64,000 bases of DNA from Bacteroidales bacterium UBA1181 (GCA_002310215.1 DBYR01000039.1:36630-100629); one strand, 5' to 3'. Counted from the stretch's first letter, positions 52,997 to 62,250 are shown. The notes: a model not told the origin generated them from the sequence alone. A program made the numbers and translations.

Positions 52997-53374
52997 TTAG
53001 CATTGCGGAGAATATTCTCCCTTATACTCCAAAAAAGAGGTTTGCGCATCGTCTGACAATATGGAGGCGACTGCCTTGACCATGCCTTCTTCCGCTTTGC
53101 TCAACGTCAGTTTCAGAAGCAAATCCTTGTTTTTCGATGGTGTTAGCAGTTCCATGAACCTGCATTGCGAAACGGTGCCGATGGTGAGCCTTTGTCCTAA
53201 AACGATTTCCGCACATTCACGTATCATTTGAATGCTGCATACTCCCGGGCAAATCGGGTCGCCGGGGAAATGGCCCTGATACACTTGGTGGTCAGGATTT
53301 AAGGAAATCAGGAAGTTCGAACCCGTCTCGTCCTCCCGCCTCTCTCTTATTGTGAAATATTTATTAAGAAGCAT
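52997..53374 (-). CDS. Hot-dog fold 3-hydroxyacyl-ACP dehydratase-like protein
   Basis: 125 residues from ATG 53374 (MLLNKYFTIRERRE). A longer frame to 53458 would run far into the thioesterase gene. HQVYQGHFPGDPICPGV is the FabZ-like hot-dog motif with its histidine. The glutamate normally found after this loop is displaced (SIQMIRECAE). In the operon it could dehydrate the ACP-bound polyene intermediate. Confidence 0.75.
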   Translation of the reverse strand: MLLNKYFTIRERREDETGSNFLISLNPDHQVYQGHFPGDPICPGVCSIQMIRECAEIVLGQRLTIGTVSQCRFMELLTPSKNKDLLLKLTLSKAEEGMVKAVASILSDDAQTSFLEYKGEYSPQC

Positions 53375-53393
53375 ATTCGTATAAATAAGAAAA

Positions 53394-53852
53394 TCATCCG
53401 ATGTTCCAGCGTTTTTTCCACTCCTCGTAAAAAGGAGGGTTGTTGAGTTGAAGCTCACCCTCTCTGCTCATGAACACTTGGGTGGTCGTGGCCGTCAGTA
53501 CCAGTGCGTTGTCGCTTTTGCGGAAGATGTTATACTCAAATATCATCTTGGCGGAAAGTGTTGGTACGTAGCGGGTCTCCACTACCACGGTGTCGCCCAC
53601 GGTGACGCTTTGCATGTATCGTAGTCGCATGTACACCACGGGGGCGGTGTAGCCGTTGTCGAAGATCTTCAGGTACTCTATCCCGTATTTCTCTCCGAAA
53701 TCCTCTCGGCCGTCTTCCATGTATTTCACGTAACTGCCGTGCCAGACGACGCGGATGGAATCCACTTCCGAGAAGCGTACTTTCACTTCTATGCGGCTGA
53801 TTAAAGGTTCGCCGGTGTAGCTTACATCCAAACGTGAAGTCCTCTCTCCCAT
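53394..53852 (-). CDS. Acyl-CoA/ACP thioesterase (4HBT hot-dog family)
   Basis: 152 residues. VRFSEVDSIRVVWHGSYVKY is the 4-hydroxybenzoyl-CoA-thioesterase type active-site helix, where the usual DxxGxVxHxxY appears as a conserved VDSIRVVWHGSYVKY variant. It would release the finished chain or edit the ACP. The gene is 6 bases after the preceding dehydratase-like gene. Confidence 0.78.
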   Translation of the reverse strand: MGERTSRLDVSYTGEPLISRIEVKVRFSEVDSIRVVWHGSYVKYMEDGREDFGEKYGIEYLKIFDNGYTAPVVYMRLRYMQSVTVGDTVVVETRYVPTLSAKMIFEYNIFRKSDNALVLTATTTQVFMSREGELQLNNPPFYEEWKKRWNIG

Positions 53853-53858
53853 GACGAA

Positions 53859-54293
53859 TTATTCCCTGATGAAGATCTTCATTTGGCAAGAGGCGACCAC
53901 CTCTCCGTCCACTTTCGTCTCCGCCTTGATCAGCGATACGTTTTGCACTTCTGATACGATATGGATGGATGTGATTAGTGACGCTCCCGCTTTAGGCTTT
54001 GCCCCCAACTTGAATTTCTTCACTTCGCCGATATAGCCGACGGGTGTGGGCTCGTTCTTCATTTTGGCTTTCACACCGGCATGGGCGGAGGCGGACTGTG
54101 CGATGTGCTCGATTAGTCCGGGCTCGATGAATTCGCCCTCCTCGCAGAACATGTTATCCTGACTGATCGTCAAGCCTGTCAGGCAGTCGGTCTCGTCAGC
54201 CTCATACAACGTATCCACCATCATGATGGGGAATCGCTGTGGTATCAATTCCTTGATTTGTTCTCCTTGGTATAATGGATGCTCCAGACTCAT
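53859..54293 (-). CDS. Hot-dog dehydratase-like protein with Gln in place of the catalytic His
   Basis: 144 residues of the FabA/FabZ superfamily. LIPQRFPIMMVDTLYEAD corresponds to the FabZ PHRxPFLLVD block with Gln at the histidine position; EPGLIEHIAQSASAHAG keeps the glutamate block. Polyene-cluster dehydratase homologues of Bacteroidetes carry this IPQ form. It overlaps the ACP gene by 4 bases. Confidence 0.75.
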   Translation of the reverse strand: MSLEHPLYQGEQIKELIPQRFPIMMVDTLYEADETDCLTGLTISQDNMFCEEGEFIEPGLIEHIAQSASAHAGVKAKMKNEPTPVGYIGEVKKFKLGAKPKAGASLITSIHIVSEVQNVSLIKAETKVDGEVVASCQMKIFIRE

Positions 54294-54541
54294 TTCTGCT
54301 CAATCTTATCGTAAATGTAATCATAGAGTTGTGAAAACACCTTCAACTCCTTCAGTTCCTGCCCCGGTATTTTCACCCCGAATTCGTTTTCGATGACAGC
54401 AATCAAATCGACGAAACTGAGGCTATCCAAGGCCAATGTAATCTTGATCGTAGAATCAGGATGGATGGTTTGGACATCCACCTCAAACTCTTCGGCGAGC
54501 AATTCGTTCAGTTTTTCGATAAATGTATCCCTATCCATCAA
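54290..54541 (-). CDS. Acyl carrier protein
   Basis: 83 residues, acidic and helical. S40 in LALDSLSFVDLIAVIE is the phosphopantetheine attachment site. It is a dedicated carrier for the operon, since the housekeeping ACP normally sits with fabF elsewhere. It lies 5 bases after the ketosynthase. Confidence 0.92.
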   Translation of the reverse strand: MMDRDTFIEKLNELLAEEFEVDVQTIHPDSTIKITLALDSLSFVDLIAVIENEFGVKIPGQELKELKVFSQLYDYIYDKIEQK

Positions 54542-54546
54542 TACAG

Positions 54547-55773
54547 TTATTTCGTGAATCTTTTTACAATTAACGTGGAGTTCGTGCCACCGAATCCGAA
54601 CGAGTTGGACAAGAACATGTCGAAGTGCGTGTCAAGTCGTTTCGCAGGGATGTTCAACCTTGCGGAGTCTTCGTCAGGATTCTCGAAGTTGATGTTAGGA
54701 GCGATGAAGTCGTTCTGCATCATCAACATGGAATATACGATTTCGCTGGATCCTGCCATCCACATCTCATGTCCCGTCATTGCCTTCGTGGAAGCCACAA
54801 CCGGCTTATATCCTTCGAACACGTTAGCGATCGCCTTCGCCTCGTTCTTGTCTCCCACAGGAGTGGAAGTGGCGTGCGCATTGATGTAGGCGATGTCTTT
54901 CTTGTCCACGTGCGCCTCACGAAGACACATCTCCAAAGAGCGGCTCGGACCGTCCACGTTAGGAACGGACATGTGGTCTCCGTTAGAGGAGAATCCGTAG
55001 CCGATTACCTCCGCCAAGATCGGTGCGCCACGTTTCACGGCAGATTCGTAGCTCTCTATGATAACCGTAGCGGCGCCTCCACCAGGGACCAAGCCGTCAC
55101 GGTCACGGTCGAACGGACGAGAAGCCTTCGTCGGGTCGCTCTCCCTCGTGGAGAAAGCGTTGATACCGTCGAAACTTCCGATTGAATATGGGTTCACCTC
55201 CTGTGCGCCTCCACATACGATACAATCTTGCAAGCCCCATTTGATGAGGAGAGACCCCAAGCCGATCGCATGAGAACCGCTGGCACATGCGCCTGAAACA
55301 GTCAAGTTAATACCTTTTAGTCTGAACAAACAGCCCAAGTTCATGGTGACAGTTGAGTTCATTGATTGGAATATCGCTCCAGAACCCACCAACGTGGTGT
55401 CTTTCTTTTCGCGCATGGTGTCGACACTCTTCACGACCGCATCAGCCGTACTATCGTTTCCGTATAATAAACCAATCTCGTGGCTGTCTATATAGTCTTG
55501 GTCAAGACGAGCGTTACGAAGCGCCTCTGTCGTGGCAACGTAGGCATATTTTGCCTGCTCAGGCATATATACGCGTTGATTCCTGCTTACTTGGCCCTTC
55601 AAATCAGGGATTTCCAAATGAGCGGTAAGTGCGGACCTGAAACCCATTTCCTTGCGCACAGGATCGAAAATAATACCAGACTTACCATTGTAGAGTGATT
55701 CTCTGACTTCATCAAGGTTCTTGCCCAAACACGAGTAAACACCCATTCCTGTTATAACAACTCGCCTTTCCAT
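54547..55773 (-). CDS. Beta-ketoacyl-ACP synthase (FabF-like)
   Basis: 408 residues. Complete Cys-His-His triad: C163 in SGACASGSHA, H300 in NAHATSTPVGD and H335 in KAMTGHE (K330 conserved). It extends the ACP-bound chain by decarboxylative condensation. First gene of a seven-gene, tightly spaced operon resembling aryl-polyene clusters. No second ketosynthase or chain-length factor and no ketoreductase are in the operon. Confidence 0.9.
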   Translation of the reverse strand: MERRVVITGMGVYSCLGKNLDEVRESLYNGKSGIIFDPVRKEMGFRSALTAHLEIPDLKGQVSRNQRVYMPEQAKYAYVATTEALRNARLDQDYIDSHEIGLLYGNDSTADAVVKSVDTMREKKDTTLVGSGAIFQSMNSTVTMNLGCLFRLKGINLTVSGACASGSHAIGLGSLLIKWGLQDCIVCGGAQEVNPYSIGSFDGINAFSTRESDPTKASRPFDRDRDGLVPGGGAATVIIESYESAVKRGAPILAEVIGYGFSSNGDHMSVPNVDGPSRSLEMCLREAHVDKKDIAYINAHATSTPVGDKNEAKAIANVFEGYKPVVASTKAMTGHEMWMAGSSEIVYSMLMMQNDFIAPNINFENPDEDSARLNIPAKRLDTHFDMFLSNSFGFGGTNSTLIVKRFTK

Positions 55774-55836
55774 TTAATGTCGCTGTAATAGTATATTAAT
55801 AATCTTAAAAAATCTAAAAAAAACTATTTCGAACCG

Positions 55837-55844
55837 CGAATATA
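55837..55844 (-). promoter_or_regulatory. Possible promoter of the aryl-polyene-like operon
   Basis: The minus strand reads TATATTCG, one mismatch from TAnnTTTG, 64 bases before the ketosynthase start. The rest of the 55774-56128 gap holds only this and the plus-strand promoter at 56021. Confidence 0.4.
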
Positions 55845-56020
55845 GAAAAAAAAACAATCAACGACAAACCAAAAATAATAACCACTTGTGTCACATACGA
55901 TTCGACCCCCTCTTCGCTTGGAAAATAACGTTATAGGTCGTCCCCTAAAAAACCTTTTGTGGTGCGACGTGCGTTGATTTTATTTATGATTATTTAGGAA
56001 ATGGATAAGGATGGATTATG

Positions 56021-56028
56021 TATATTTG
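56021..56028 (+). promoter_or_regulatory. Promoter -7 box of the M16 peptidase gene
   Basis: TATATTTG, matching TAnnTTTG, about 100 bases before the ATG at 56129, giving a leader of about 90 nt. Confidence 0.55.
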
Positions 56029-56128
56029 CAAAGGAATGGAGCGCTCGGGCCTGTTGTCAGGCTTTCCTTCCGAATAAATGACACTTACTATCACAGCGTT
56101 TCCGAACGTTTTTTAATTTGTTGACGAC

Positions 56129-58954
56129 ATGAAAAAAATCATTTGTGCGGGTTTCGCACTTCTTTTCGCATCAACCGCAATGGCTCAAATGGATAGGGCC
56201 AAAATGGAAGACTTACATATCCCCATCGATTCGGCGGTCAGGTATGGTAAATTAGACAATGGATTGACCTATTATATCCGGCATAACGATGTCGTACCCG
56301 AAAGAGCGGATTTCTATATCGCACAGAACGTGGGCGCCATCTTGGAGGAGGATAACCAGAATGGTCTGGCGCACTTCCTCGAGCACATGGCCTTCAACGG
56401 CACCAAAAACTTCCCGGATAAGGACATCATCAACTATTTGGAGACAATCGGTGTGCAGTTTGGCAACAACGTCAACGCCTACACCTCCTTGGACGAGACG
56501 GTCTACAACCTGAAGTCCGTGCCGACCATGCGGGAGAGCATCGTGGACACCGCTTTGCTTATCCTTCACGACTGGTCTGGCTTCATCTCCCTCAAAGCGG
56601 AGGAGATCGACAAGGAGCGCGGTGTGATCCGTGAGGAGTGGAGGAGCCGCCAGAACGCGAAACGTAGGTTGTGGAAGGCTTCCCTTCCAATTCTCTACAA
56701 GAACTCCCAATATGCGAAACGTGACATCATTGGGGATACCGCCATCATCTCATCCTTCCCTTATGACACTTTGCGGGCTTATTACCACAAGTGGTATAGG
56801 CCTGATTTGCAGTCTGTTGTCATTGTCGGCGACGTGGATGTGGATAAGGTGGAGAACACCATTAAGAATCTATGGAAAGATATTCCTAAACGTGAGAACC
56901 CGGCCAAGCGCATCGTCTACCCTTTGGAACCCGTCACCGAACCTATCGTGGCGATCTTGACGGACAAAGAGGCGAAGACCTCCTCCATACGCATCGATTA
57001 TAGGACAGACAGAATGCCTGACGAATTGAAATCCAACAAGATGGGTTATATGATATCTATCGTAGAGGATTTAATTGAATCCATGATCAGTGATCGTCTC
57101 GACGAAATATCACAAAAGGCGGATGCTCCTTATGCGGGGGCCTCTGTCGGATACGGAGAGATCGTGCGGTCGAAGGATGCCTTCATTTTCCTCGCGGTTC
57201 CTGTGGAGGGACAAGAGGAGAGGGCTTTCGCCACCCTTTTGGAAGAGGGCGAACGGATGAAACGTTTCGGGTTCACGCAAGCCGAGTTGGACAGGGCGAA
57301 GGAGAGCCTGCTCAGCGCCATGGAGAAGAGCTACAACGAGCGGGAGAAGACGAAAAACGGAAGCTATGTCCAAGAGTATATCCGTCACTTCCTCGACGCC
57401 GAACCTATCCCTGGCATCGCTTGGGAATATAAGACCATCCAAGAGATCTTGCCGGAAATCACCATAGAGATTATCAACCGCTTTGCCTCTGCGTCTGTTT
57501 CGTCCAAGGAGATTACGGTGCTCATGACGGGTCCGGAAAAGGAGACGGTCCATTTTCCAAGCAAAGAGAAGGTGCTGAAAATGCTCCAAGAGACCAGTAA
57601 CATGAATGTGGAGTCCTACTCCGAGAACAATTTGCAGGCCCCGTTGATCGCCAAGAAGCCTAAACAAGGGAAGATAAAGAAAGAGCGGAAGGTGGAGGCT
57701 TTGGAGAACGTGACGGAGTGGATTCTTAGCAACGGTATGCGTGTCGTCATCCGCCCGACGAAACTTAAGGAGGACGAAATCATCCTTTACGGCTATAGTG
57801 AGGGCGGATTGTCCATGATCGATAACGTTTCGGATATGCCTTCCGCCAACCTCTGCGTCTCAGTCGCGCAGAACAACGGAAAGGGAAGCTTCAATGCAAT
57901 CGACCTCAGCAAGAAGTTGGCCGGCAAGGTGGTGAGACTGAGTCCGTCGGTCGGAGCCTACAACGAATCGTTCTCGGGGTCTTCCTCCGTCAAGGATTTC
58001 GAGACCCTCACGCAGTTGGTATACCTTCTGTTCACGGGCACACGTACGGATGATGAGAGCTATCAGGCGTTGATCAACCAATACCACACTGTCTTGGTGA
58101 ATGCGGACAAGGATCCTTCCCGTACTTTCAGCGACTCCGTGCAGGTGACGGTGAACGATCATCATGTGAGAGCCACTCCGTTCGGGTTGAAGCAGTTGGA
58201 GCAGGTGAGCCAACAGAAGTCTTTGGAGATCTTCTCCCGCAGGTTCCTCGACCCGAAGGATTTCACTGTCTTCATCGTCGGCAATGTGGACTTGGATAAT
58301 ATTAAGGAGAGTGTGAATCGTTATCTCGGTGGCATACCTGCCCAGAAGAAACTGGGGACAGAGCAATGGATCGACCGCCAAATCCGTCGTCCGAAAGGGG
58401 TTGTCAACAACACTTTCTCTCGGGAATTGGAGATCAAGAAGACATCCAGCTTCGTCGTCTACGGCGCAGAGATGCAGTATTCCTTGAAGAATAGGTTAAT
58501 GATGCAGCTGATAGGGGATATATTGGATATCCGCTACTTCGAGTCTATGAGAGAGAACGAGGGCGGAACCTATGGCGTTTCCGTCCGTGGCTCGCTTGCA
58601 CAAAAGCCGGTTGAGTACGCTTCCCTCCAAATGCGCTATGACACAGACCCGGAGATGTATGGGAAGTTGCAAAAGATTGTCTATTCGGAAGTCGATTCCT
58701 TCATCACCGAAGGACCGAAGCTGGTCGATTTCAACAAGGCGGTGAAGAACCTGAAGAATAAGTTCACCGAGAACCAGAAGGAGAACAACTGGCAGCTGAA
58801 TGCGATGGTTGCGTATTATTACGACCATGAGGACCTTGCGAAGGATTACATCAGCACGTTGGATTCCATCACTCCGGAAGATCTGCGCAACACGTTAAAG
58901 TGGTTGCGTGATCAGAACAATAGGATTGAGGTGGTCATGAAGCCGTTGGAATGA
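56129..58954 (+). CDS. Secreted M16 family zinc peptidase
   Basis: 941 residues in four M16 domains, fused as in pitrilysin. Signal peptide (1-19). Zinc site HFLEH (H82, E85, H86) with the downstream glutamate probably E163 (DKERGVIREE), so the N-terminal half is catalytic. The C-terminal half lacks the motif, as usual, and has the substrate-binding RENEGGTYGVSVRG. Periplasmic degradation of peptides is the expected role. It stands alone behind its own promoter; hpt follows with a separate promoter inside the 75-base gap. Confidence 0.92.
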   Translation: MKKIICAGFALLFASTAMAQMDRAKMEDLHIPIDSAVRYGKLDNGLTYYIRHNDVVPERADFYIAQNVGAILEEDNQNGLAHFLEHMAFNGTKNFPDKDIINYLETIGVQFGNNVNAYTSLDETVYNLKSVPTMRESIVDTALLILHDWSGFISLKAEEIDKERGVIREEWRSRQNAKRRLWKASLPILYKNSQYAKRDIIGDTAIISSFPYDTLRAYYHKWYRPDLQSVVIVGDVDVDKVENTIKNLWKDIPKRENPAKRIVYPLEPVTEPIVAILTDKEAKTSSIRIDYRTDRMPDELKSNKMGYMISIVEDLIESMISDRLDEISQKADAPYAGASVGYGEIVRSKDAFIFLAVPVEGQEERAFATLLEEGERMKRFGFTQAELDRAKESLLSAMEKSYNEREKTKNGSYVQEYIRHFLDAEPIPGIAWEYKTIQEILPEITIEIINRFASASVSSKEITVLMTGPEKETVHFPSKEKVLKMLQETSNMNVESYSENNLQAPLIAKKPKQGKIKKERKVEALENVTEWILSNGMRVVIRPTKLKEDEIILYGYSEGGLSMIDNVSDMPSANLCVSVAQNNGKGSFNAIDLSKKLAGKVVRLSPSVGAYNESFSGSSSVKDFETLTQLVYLLFTGTRTDDESYQALINQYHTVLVNADKDPSRTFSDSVQVTVNDHHVRATPFGLKQLEQVSQQKSLEIFSRRFLDPKDFTVFIVGNVDLDNIKESVNRYLGGIPAQKKLGTEQWIDRQIRRPKGVVNNTFSRELEIKKTSSFVVYGAEMQYSLKNRLMMQLIGDILDIRYFESMRENEGGTYGVSVRGSLAQKPVEYASLQMRYDTDPEMYGKLQKIVYSEVDSFITEGPKLVDFNKAVKNLKNKFTENQKENNWQLNAMVAYYYDHEDLAKDYISTLDSITPEDLRNTLKWLRDQNNRIEVVMKPLE

Positions 58955-58968
58955 ACTGCGAATGACCG

Positions 58969-58999
58969 TTTGTCGAATCATACATTTTTGTTAAATTTG
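58969..58999 (+). promoter_or_regulatory. Full promoter of hpt-adk
   Basis: TTTG (58969-58972), 19 bases, TAAATTTG (58992-58999): exact consensus. It lies inside the frame that could extend hpt upstream to 58970, which supports the later start at 59030. Confidence 0.7.
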
Positions 59000-59029
59000 C
59001 GCCGCAAAAACGCTGAAAGTAGTGGAACG

Positions 59030-59560
59030 ATGAAAGTTAAAGACAAGAATTTCGTTGAGATGCTATCGCAGGAGGATATCGCCCGCATCGTGGATCGTTT
59101 GGCGAATGCCCTTAACAAGGATATGGAGGGGATGAACCCTTATTTCCTCGTGATGATGAACGGAGCGGTTTTCTTCGCGACTGATCTCCTGCGGCGGATT
59201 ACCGTACCATGTGGCTTGGCCTTCGTGAAATACACCTCCTATGAGGGTATGAAATCTTCGGGGAAGGTCACCTCTGTTATTCCTGTCCCGGCCGACGTGA
59301 AGGGAAGGAATGTGGTGGTCGTGGAGGATATCGTCGATACGGGCGAGACCATGAAGGCTTTCCTCGCCGAGATGCAGCGTTATACGCCCGCATCGGTTCG
59401 GATCGTCTCTTTCCTGGCGAAGCCTGCGGCGTTGAAACACCCTCTCCTGATCGATTATGTGGGGAAGGAAATCGGCAACGAGTTCGTGCTTGGCTATGGT
59501 CTCGACTATGATGGGTTGGGTAGGAACGTGCCCGAACTGCTGGTCTATGACGGCAAATAA
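59030..59560 (+). CDS. hpt: Hypoxanthine phosphoribosyltransferase
   Basis: 176 residues from ATG 59030 (MKVKDKNFVEMLSQEDI). The PRPP-binding motif VVVVEDIVDTGETM and the KYTSYEGMKSSGKV flexible loop are typical. It salvages hypoxanthine/guanine to IMP/GMP. The upstream ATG at 58970 would be upstream of or on the promoter and is rejected. adk follows 37 bases later, a common pairing in Bacteroidetes. Confidence 0.92.
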   Translation: MKVKDKNFVEMLSQEDIARIVDRLANALNKDMEGMNPYFLVMMNGAVFFATDLLRRITVPCGLAFVKYTSYEGMKSSGKVTSVIPVPADVKGRNVVVVEDIVDTGETMKAFLAEMQRYTPASVRIVSFLAKPAALKHPLLIDYVGKEIGNEFVLGYGLDYDGLGRNVPELLVYDGK

Positions 59561-59597
59561 AGTGTAACGGATTTAAATTAGTTTAAATAATATAAGA

Positions 59598-60170
59598 ATG
59601 AAAAACGTAGTTATTTTCGGTGCCCCAGGTTCTGGAAAGGGTACTCAGAGTGAGAACATCATCAAGAAGTATGGTTATGCGCATTTCTCCACTGGTGATA
59701 TCTTGAGGAAACAAATCGCTGATCAGACCGAGTTGGGCAAGATCGCCAAGACCTTCATCGACGAGGGTAAATTGGTGACGGACGAGTTGATCATCAACAT
59801 GCTTGACGCGGAGTTGGATTCAGCGAAGGATGCCAAGGGCGTTATCTTCGACGGTTTCCCTCGTACATACGCACAGGCCGAGGCTTTGAAGAAGATGTTG
59901 AACAAGAGAGGTACGGACGTGGCTGTCATGTTGAACATCCACGTGGATGAGGCTGAGTTGATCAAACGTCTTCTTGAGAGAGGTAAGACTTCCGGTCGTT
60001 CTGACGATAACTTGGAGACAATCACCAAGAGAATCAAGACTTACAACGAGCAGACGACTCCTGTAATCGACTTCTACAAGAAGGAGGGTACTTGCGTGGA
60101 TATCCAGGGTGTGGGTTCAATCGACGAGATTTTCGTTGCCATCTCTAAGGCTATCGATGCGGCTAAATGA
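59598..60170 (+). CDS. adk: Adenylate kinase
   Basis: 190 residues, short (lid-less) form. P-loop GAPGSGKGTQ (8-17), FDGFPRT and the lid region RGKTSGRSDDN. It balances ATP, ADP and AMP. Probably co-transcribed with hpt; a strong terminator follows. Confidence 0.96.
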   Translation: MKNVVIFGAPGSGKGTQSENIIKKYGYAHFSTGDILRKQIADQTELGKIAKTFIDEGKLVTDELIINMLDAELDSAKDAKGVIFDGFPRTYAQAEALKKMLNKRGTDVAVMLNIHVDEAELIKRLLERGKTSGRSDDNLETITKRIKTYNEQTTPVIDFYKKEGTCVDIQGVGSIDEIFVAISKAIDAAK

Positions 60171-60185
60171 TAATTTTCACATTAG

Positions 60186-60226
60186 GCGGGTCTCCTTGTT
60201 CGACGGGGAGACCCGCTTCTTTTTTC
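60186..60226 (+). terminator. Intrinsic terminator after adk
   Basis: GCGGGTCTCC (60186-60195) pairs with GGAGACCCGC (60207-60216), followed by TTCTTTTTTC. It lies 15 bases beyond the adk stop. Confidence 0.9.
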
Positions 60227-60335
60227 AGAGGTGGTGTGTCGTGAATCAACCGATTGATAAAGGACCAACCGATATCGCCATGTGAGAAATGCTATATTTT
60301 TACCTTTTTTTGTGGTGGATAATTTGAAAATTTTT

Positions 60336-60343
60336 TATATTTG
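60336..60343 (+). promoter_or_regulatory. Promoter -7 box of the DUF4832 protein gene
   Basis: TATATTTG, matching TAnnTTTG, 39 bases before the chosen ATG at 60383; a TTTG element lies 23 bases upstream. Confidence 0.55.
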
Positions 60344-60382
60344 TTTTGACATTGCGTAATATTGTATATCATCAGTAATCAA

Positions 60383-61882
60383 ATGAAAAAAATAGCAATC
60401 TCCTTTATCTTCAGTGCAATCATTGCGTTGAATTGTATGGCTGCCGATTGGAGACCGGTGAGCCTTAGTTCTCATGTGACCAATGTGCAACCCATGACGG
60501 GGTTGGTGTTATGGCCGGAAGAAGCCAAGGGGCATTATGGCAGTTATGGCGGAAGCCATGCGTTGGAATACTCGTATGTGGCTCCCTGCAAGGTGGTGAA
60601 GAGTGGTGTGGTGGATGGCGCCATCCAATACGACTGGAGCTACCTCGATGACCTTTTGGATGACATCAAGAGCCGTAATCACCAAGCCGTGCTTCGTTTC
60701 TTCTACGAATATCCGGGCGAGAAGATGGTCGATGACAAACCGGGCACAACGGCTGTCCCCGCATATATCAAGGCACAGTCGAACTACCATGAGACCTACA
60801 AAAAGGTGGCGGGTGATGGTGAGACCTACTATGCGGATTGGGGCAATAAGGAGTTGAAACGATTCACCAAGCAGTTCTATACCGATTTCGCCAAGCGTTA
60901 TGAGGCCGATCCGCGCATCGCCTTCGTGGAGGTCGGGTTTGGACATTGGTCTGAATATCACATCTATGATGATAATGGAGTGTCGATTGAGTTCGGCACG
61001 AATTTCCCTACCAAGGATTACCAGAAGGAGTTCTTCCTGCATCTCTCCGATGTGATGGCCAACATTCCATGGGCAATTAGTATCGATGCGGCGGATGAAG
61101 ATTATACGCAATTCGCGAAGGACAAGGATTTGCGTAAACTGTCGTTCGGTCTGTTCGACGACTCTTTCATGCACAAGGAACATGAGAAAAAGAATGGTGA
61201 GGGATATAACGAGGAATGTTGGATGTCTATGGGAGAAAATCGTTGGAAAACAGGTGCTTGCGGAGGTGAGATTAGCTATTATAGCGGTTCGGATCAGAAG
61301 AATTTCACCAATCCGTCGGGCATGTACAATCATACTTGGGAGGAACAAGCGGAGAAGTACCATATCACGTTCATGATAGCGAATGACAATCCGTCGAAGA
61401 ATTCGTACAACAATGCCGCTCGTTTCAAGGAATGTAGTATGGCTGCGGGTTATCATTTCGTGGTTACGAGTTGTCAAAGCGATGGAGAGCAAACCAAGAT
61501 GGTCGTGAAAAATATCGGAGTGGCGCCACTCTATCGGGATGCCTATTTCGCCATTGGCTCAACTCGTTCGTCCGAAACCCTGCGCGGATTGTTGCCGGGG
61601 GAATCGTTGGATGTCACCGTCCCTGTCGCATTGGAGTGTGACGAAAAGGGGCGCGCGCTATCCAACCCGGTCATTGCCTGTGATTATATATTGGACACGC
61701 AGACCATAGAATATGACTGCGACTCTATCGCGACTGGCGTTCAAACAATCATGTCTGACTCGGACATGGAAGATGGTCAGCCGTACAACCTATTGGGACG
61801 AAAGGTCTCTGCGGAAACCCGTGGAATCGTAATCATTAACGGGAAGAAAATATTGAATAAGGATTTTGAGCAACGTCCTTGA
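60383..61882 (+). CDS. Secreted DUF4832 glycosidase-like protein
   Basis: 499 residues from ATG 60383 (MKKIAISFIFSAIIALNCMA, a signal peptide); an earlier in-frame ATG at 60362 would add 7 residues before it. A TIM-barrel-like domain of the DUF4874/DUF4832 type follows (AVLRFFYEYPGE, RIAFVEVGFGHWSEYH, then a beta domain with GVAPLYRDAYFAIG). Glycoside-hydrolase-like folds are known for the family but not substrates. The C-terminus QPYNLLGRKV...GIVIINGKKIL is a type IX sorting tail of the Bacteroidales kind. Confidence 0.78.
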   Translation: MKKIAISFIFSAIIALNCMAADWRPVSLSSHVTNVQPMTGLVLWPEEAKGHYGSYGGSHALEYSYVAPCKVVKSGVVDGAIQYDWSYLDDLLDDIKSRNHQAVLRFFYEYPGEKMVDDKPGTTAVPAYIKAQSNYHETYKKVAGDGETYYADWGNKELKRFTKQFYTDFAKRYEADPRIAFVEVGFGHWSEYHIYDDNGVSIEFGTNFPTKDYQKEFFLHLSDVMANIPWAISIDAADEDYTQFAKDKDLRKLSFGLFDDSFMHKEHEKKNGEGYNEECWMSMGENRWKTGACGGEISYYSGSDQKNFTNPSGMYNHTWEEQAEKYHITFMIANDNPSKNSYNNAARFKECSMAAGYHFVVTSCQSDGEQTKMVVKNIGVAPLYRDAYFAIGSTRSSETLRGLLPGESLDVTVPVALECDEKGRALSNPVIACDYILDTQTIEYDCDSIATGVQTIMSDSDMEDGQPYNLLGRKVSAETRGIVIINGKKILNKDFEQRP

Positions 61883-61939
61883 TGTGTGCTATGCCTTGAC
61901 CGCTGGTGTTGAGGCTAAGGATTAGAATCCTTTCGAATG

Positions 61940-61977
61940 AATCGCAATTGTCTTAAATGGACAATTGCGATTTTTTA
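61940..61977 (+). terminator. Intrinsic terminator after the DUF4832 gene
   Basis: AATCGCAATTGTC (61940-61952) pairs perfectly with GACAATTGCGATT (61960-61972), 7-base loop, then TTTTAT. Confidence 0.9.
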
Positions 61978-62062
61978 TGGATAAGATAACGAAATGGCTT
62001 ATGGTGTATTTATGCAAAGGTTTCCTTCCTAATTACTAACTATTTGGGTTATTGTGAAATAG

Positions 62063-62218
62063 CTCTCTAAGAAGAAAAAGGAGGAATTGGCTCCGCTATT
62101 GGCTAAGGGATATAAGGTCTCTTCCGCCACTGTGCGTTACATCGTCGCATGGAAAGGAAAGGATGATGAAGAGGAGTCTGCTGTGATACTGGCGGATCTG
62201 CGGTTGTGCCGTGACTGA
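62063..62218 (+). pseudogene. Possible gene remnant (52 codons, no start)
   Basis: A frame open from just after a TAG (62060-62062) to TGA at 62216-62218 with no ATG. It would encode LSKKKKEELAPLLAKGYKVS, then SATVRYIVAWKGKDDEEE and AVILADLRLCRD. The lysine-rich start and the VSSATVRYIVAWKG segment look like the end of a small helix-turn-helix protein. It may be the decayed 3' part of such a gene; chance cannot be excluded. The rest of 61883-62320 holds two terminators and nothing else that I see. Confidence 0.3.
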
Positions 62219-62250
62219 TGTAACCATCATGTTCCATTAATTTTTTAGAA

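Noticed and set aside
58970..59029. Upstream extension of hpt (start at 58970)
   Set aside because: The extra 20 codons lie across a consensus promoter (58969-58999) and are not part of the family; the start at 59030 fits the family length.
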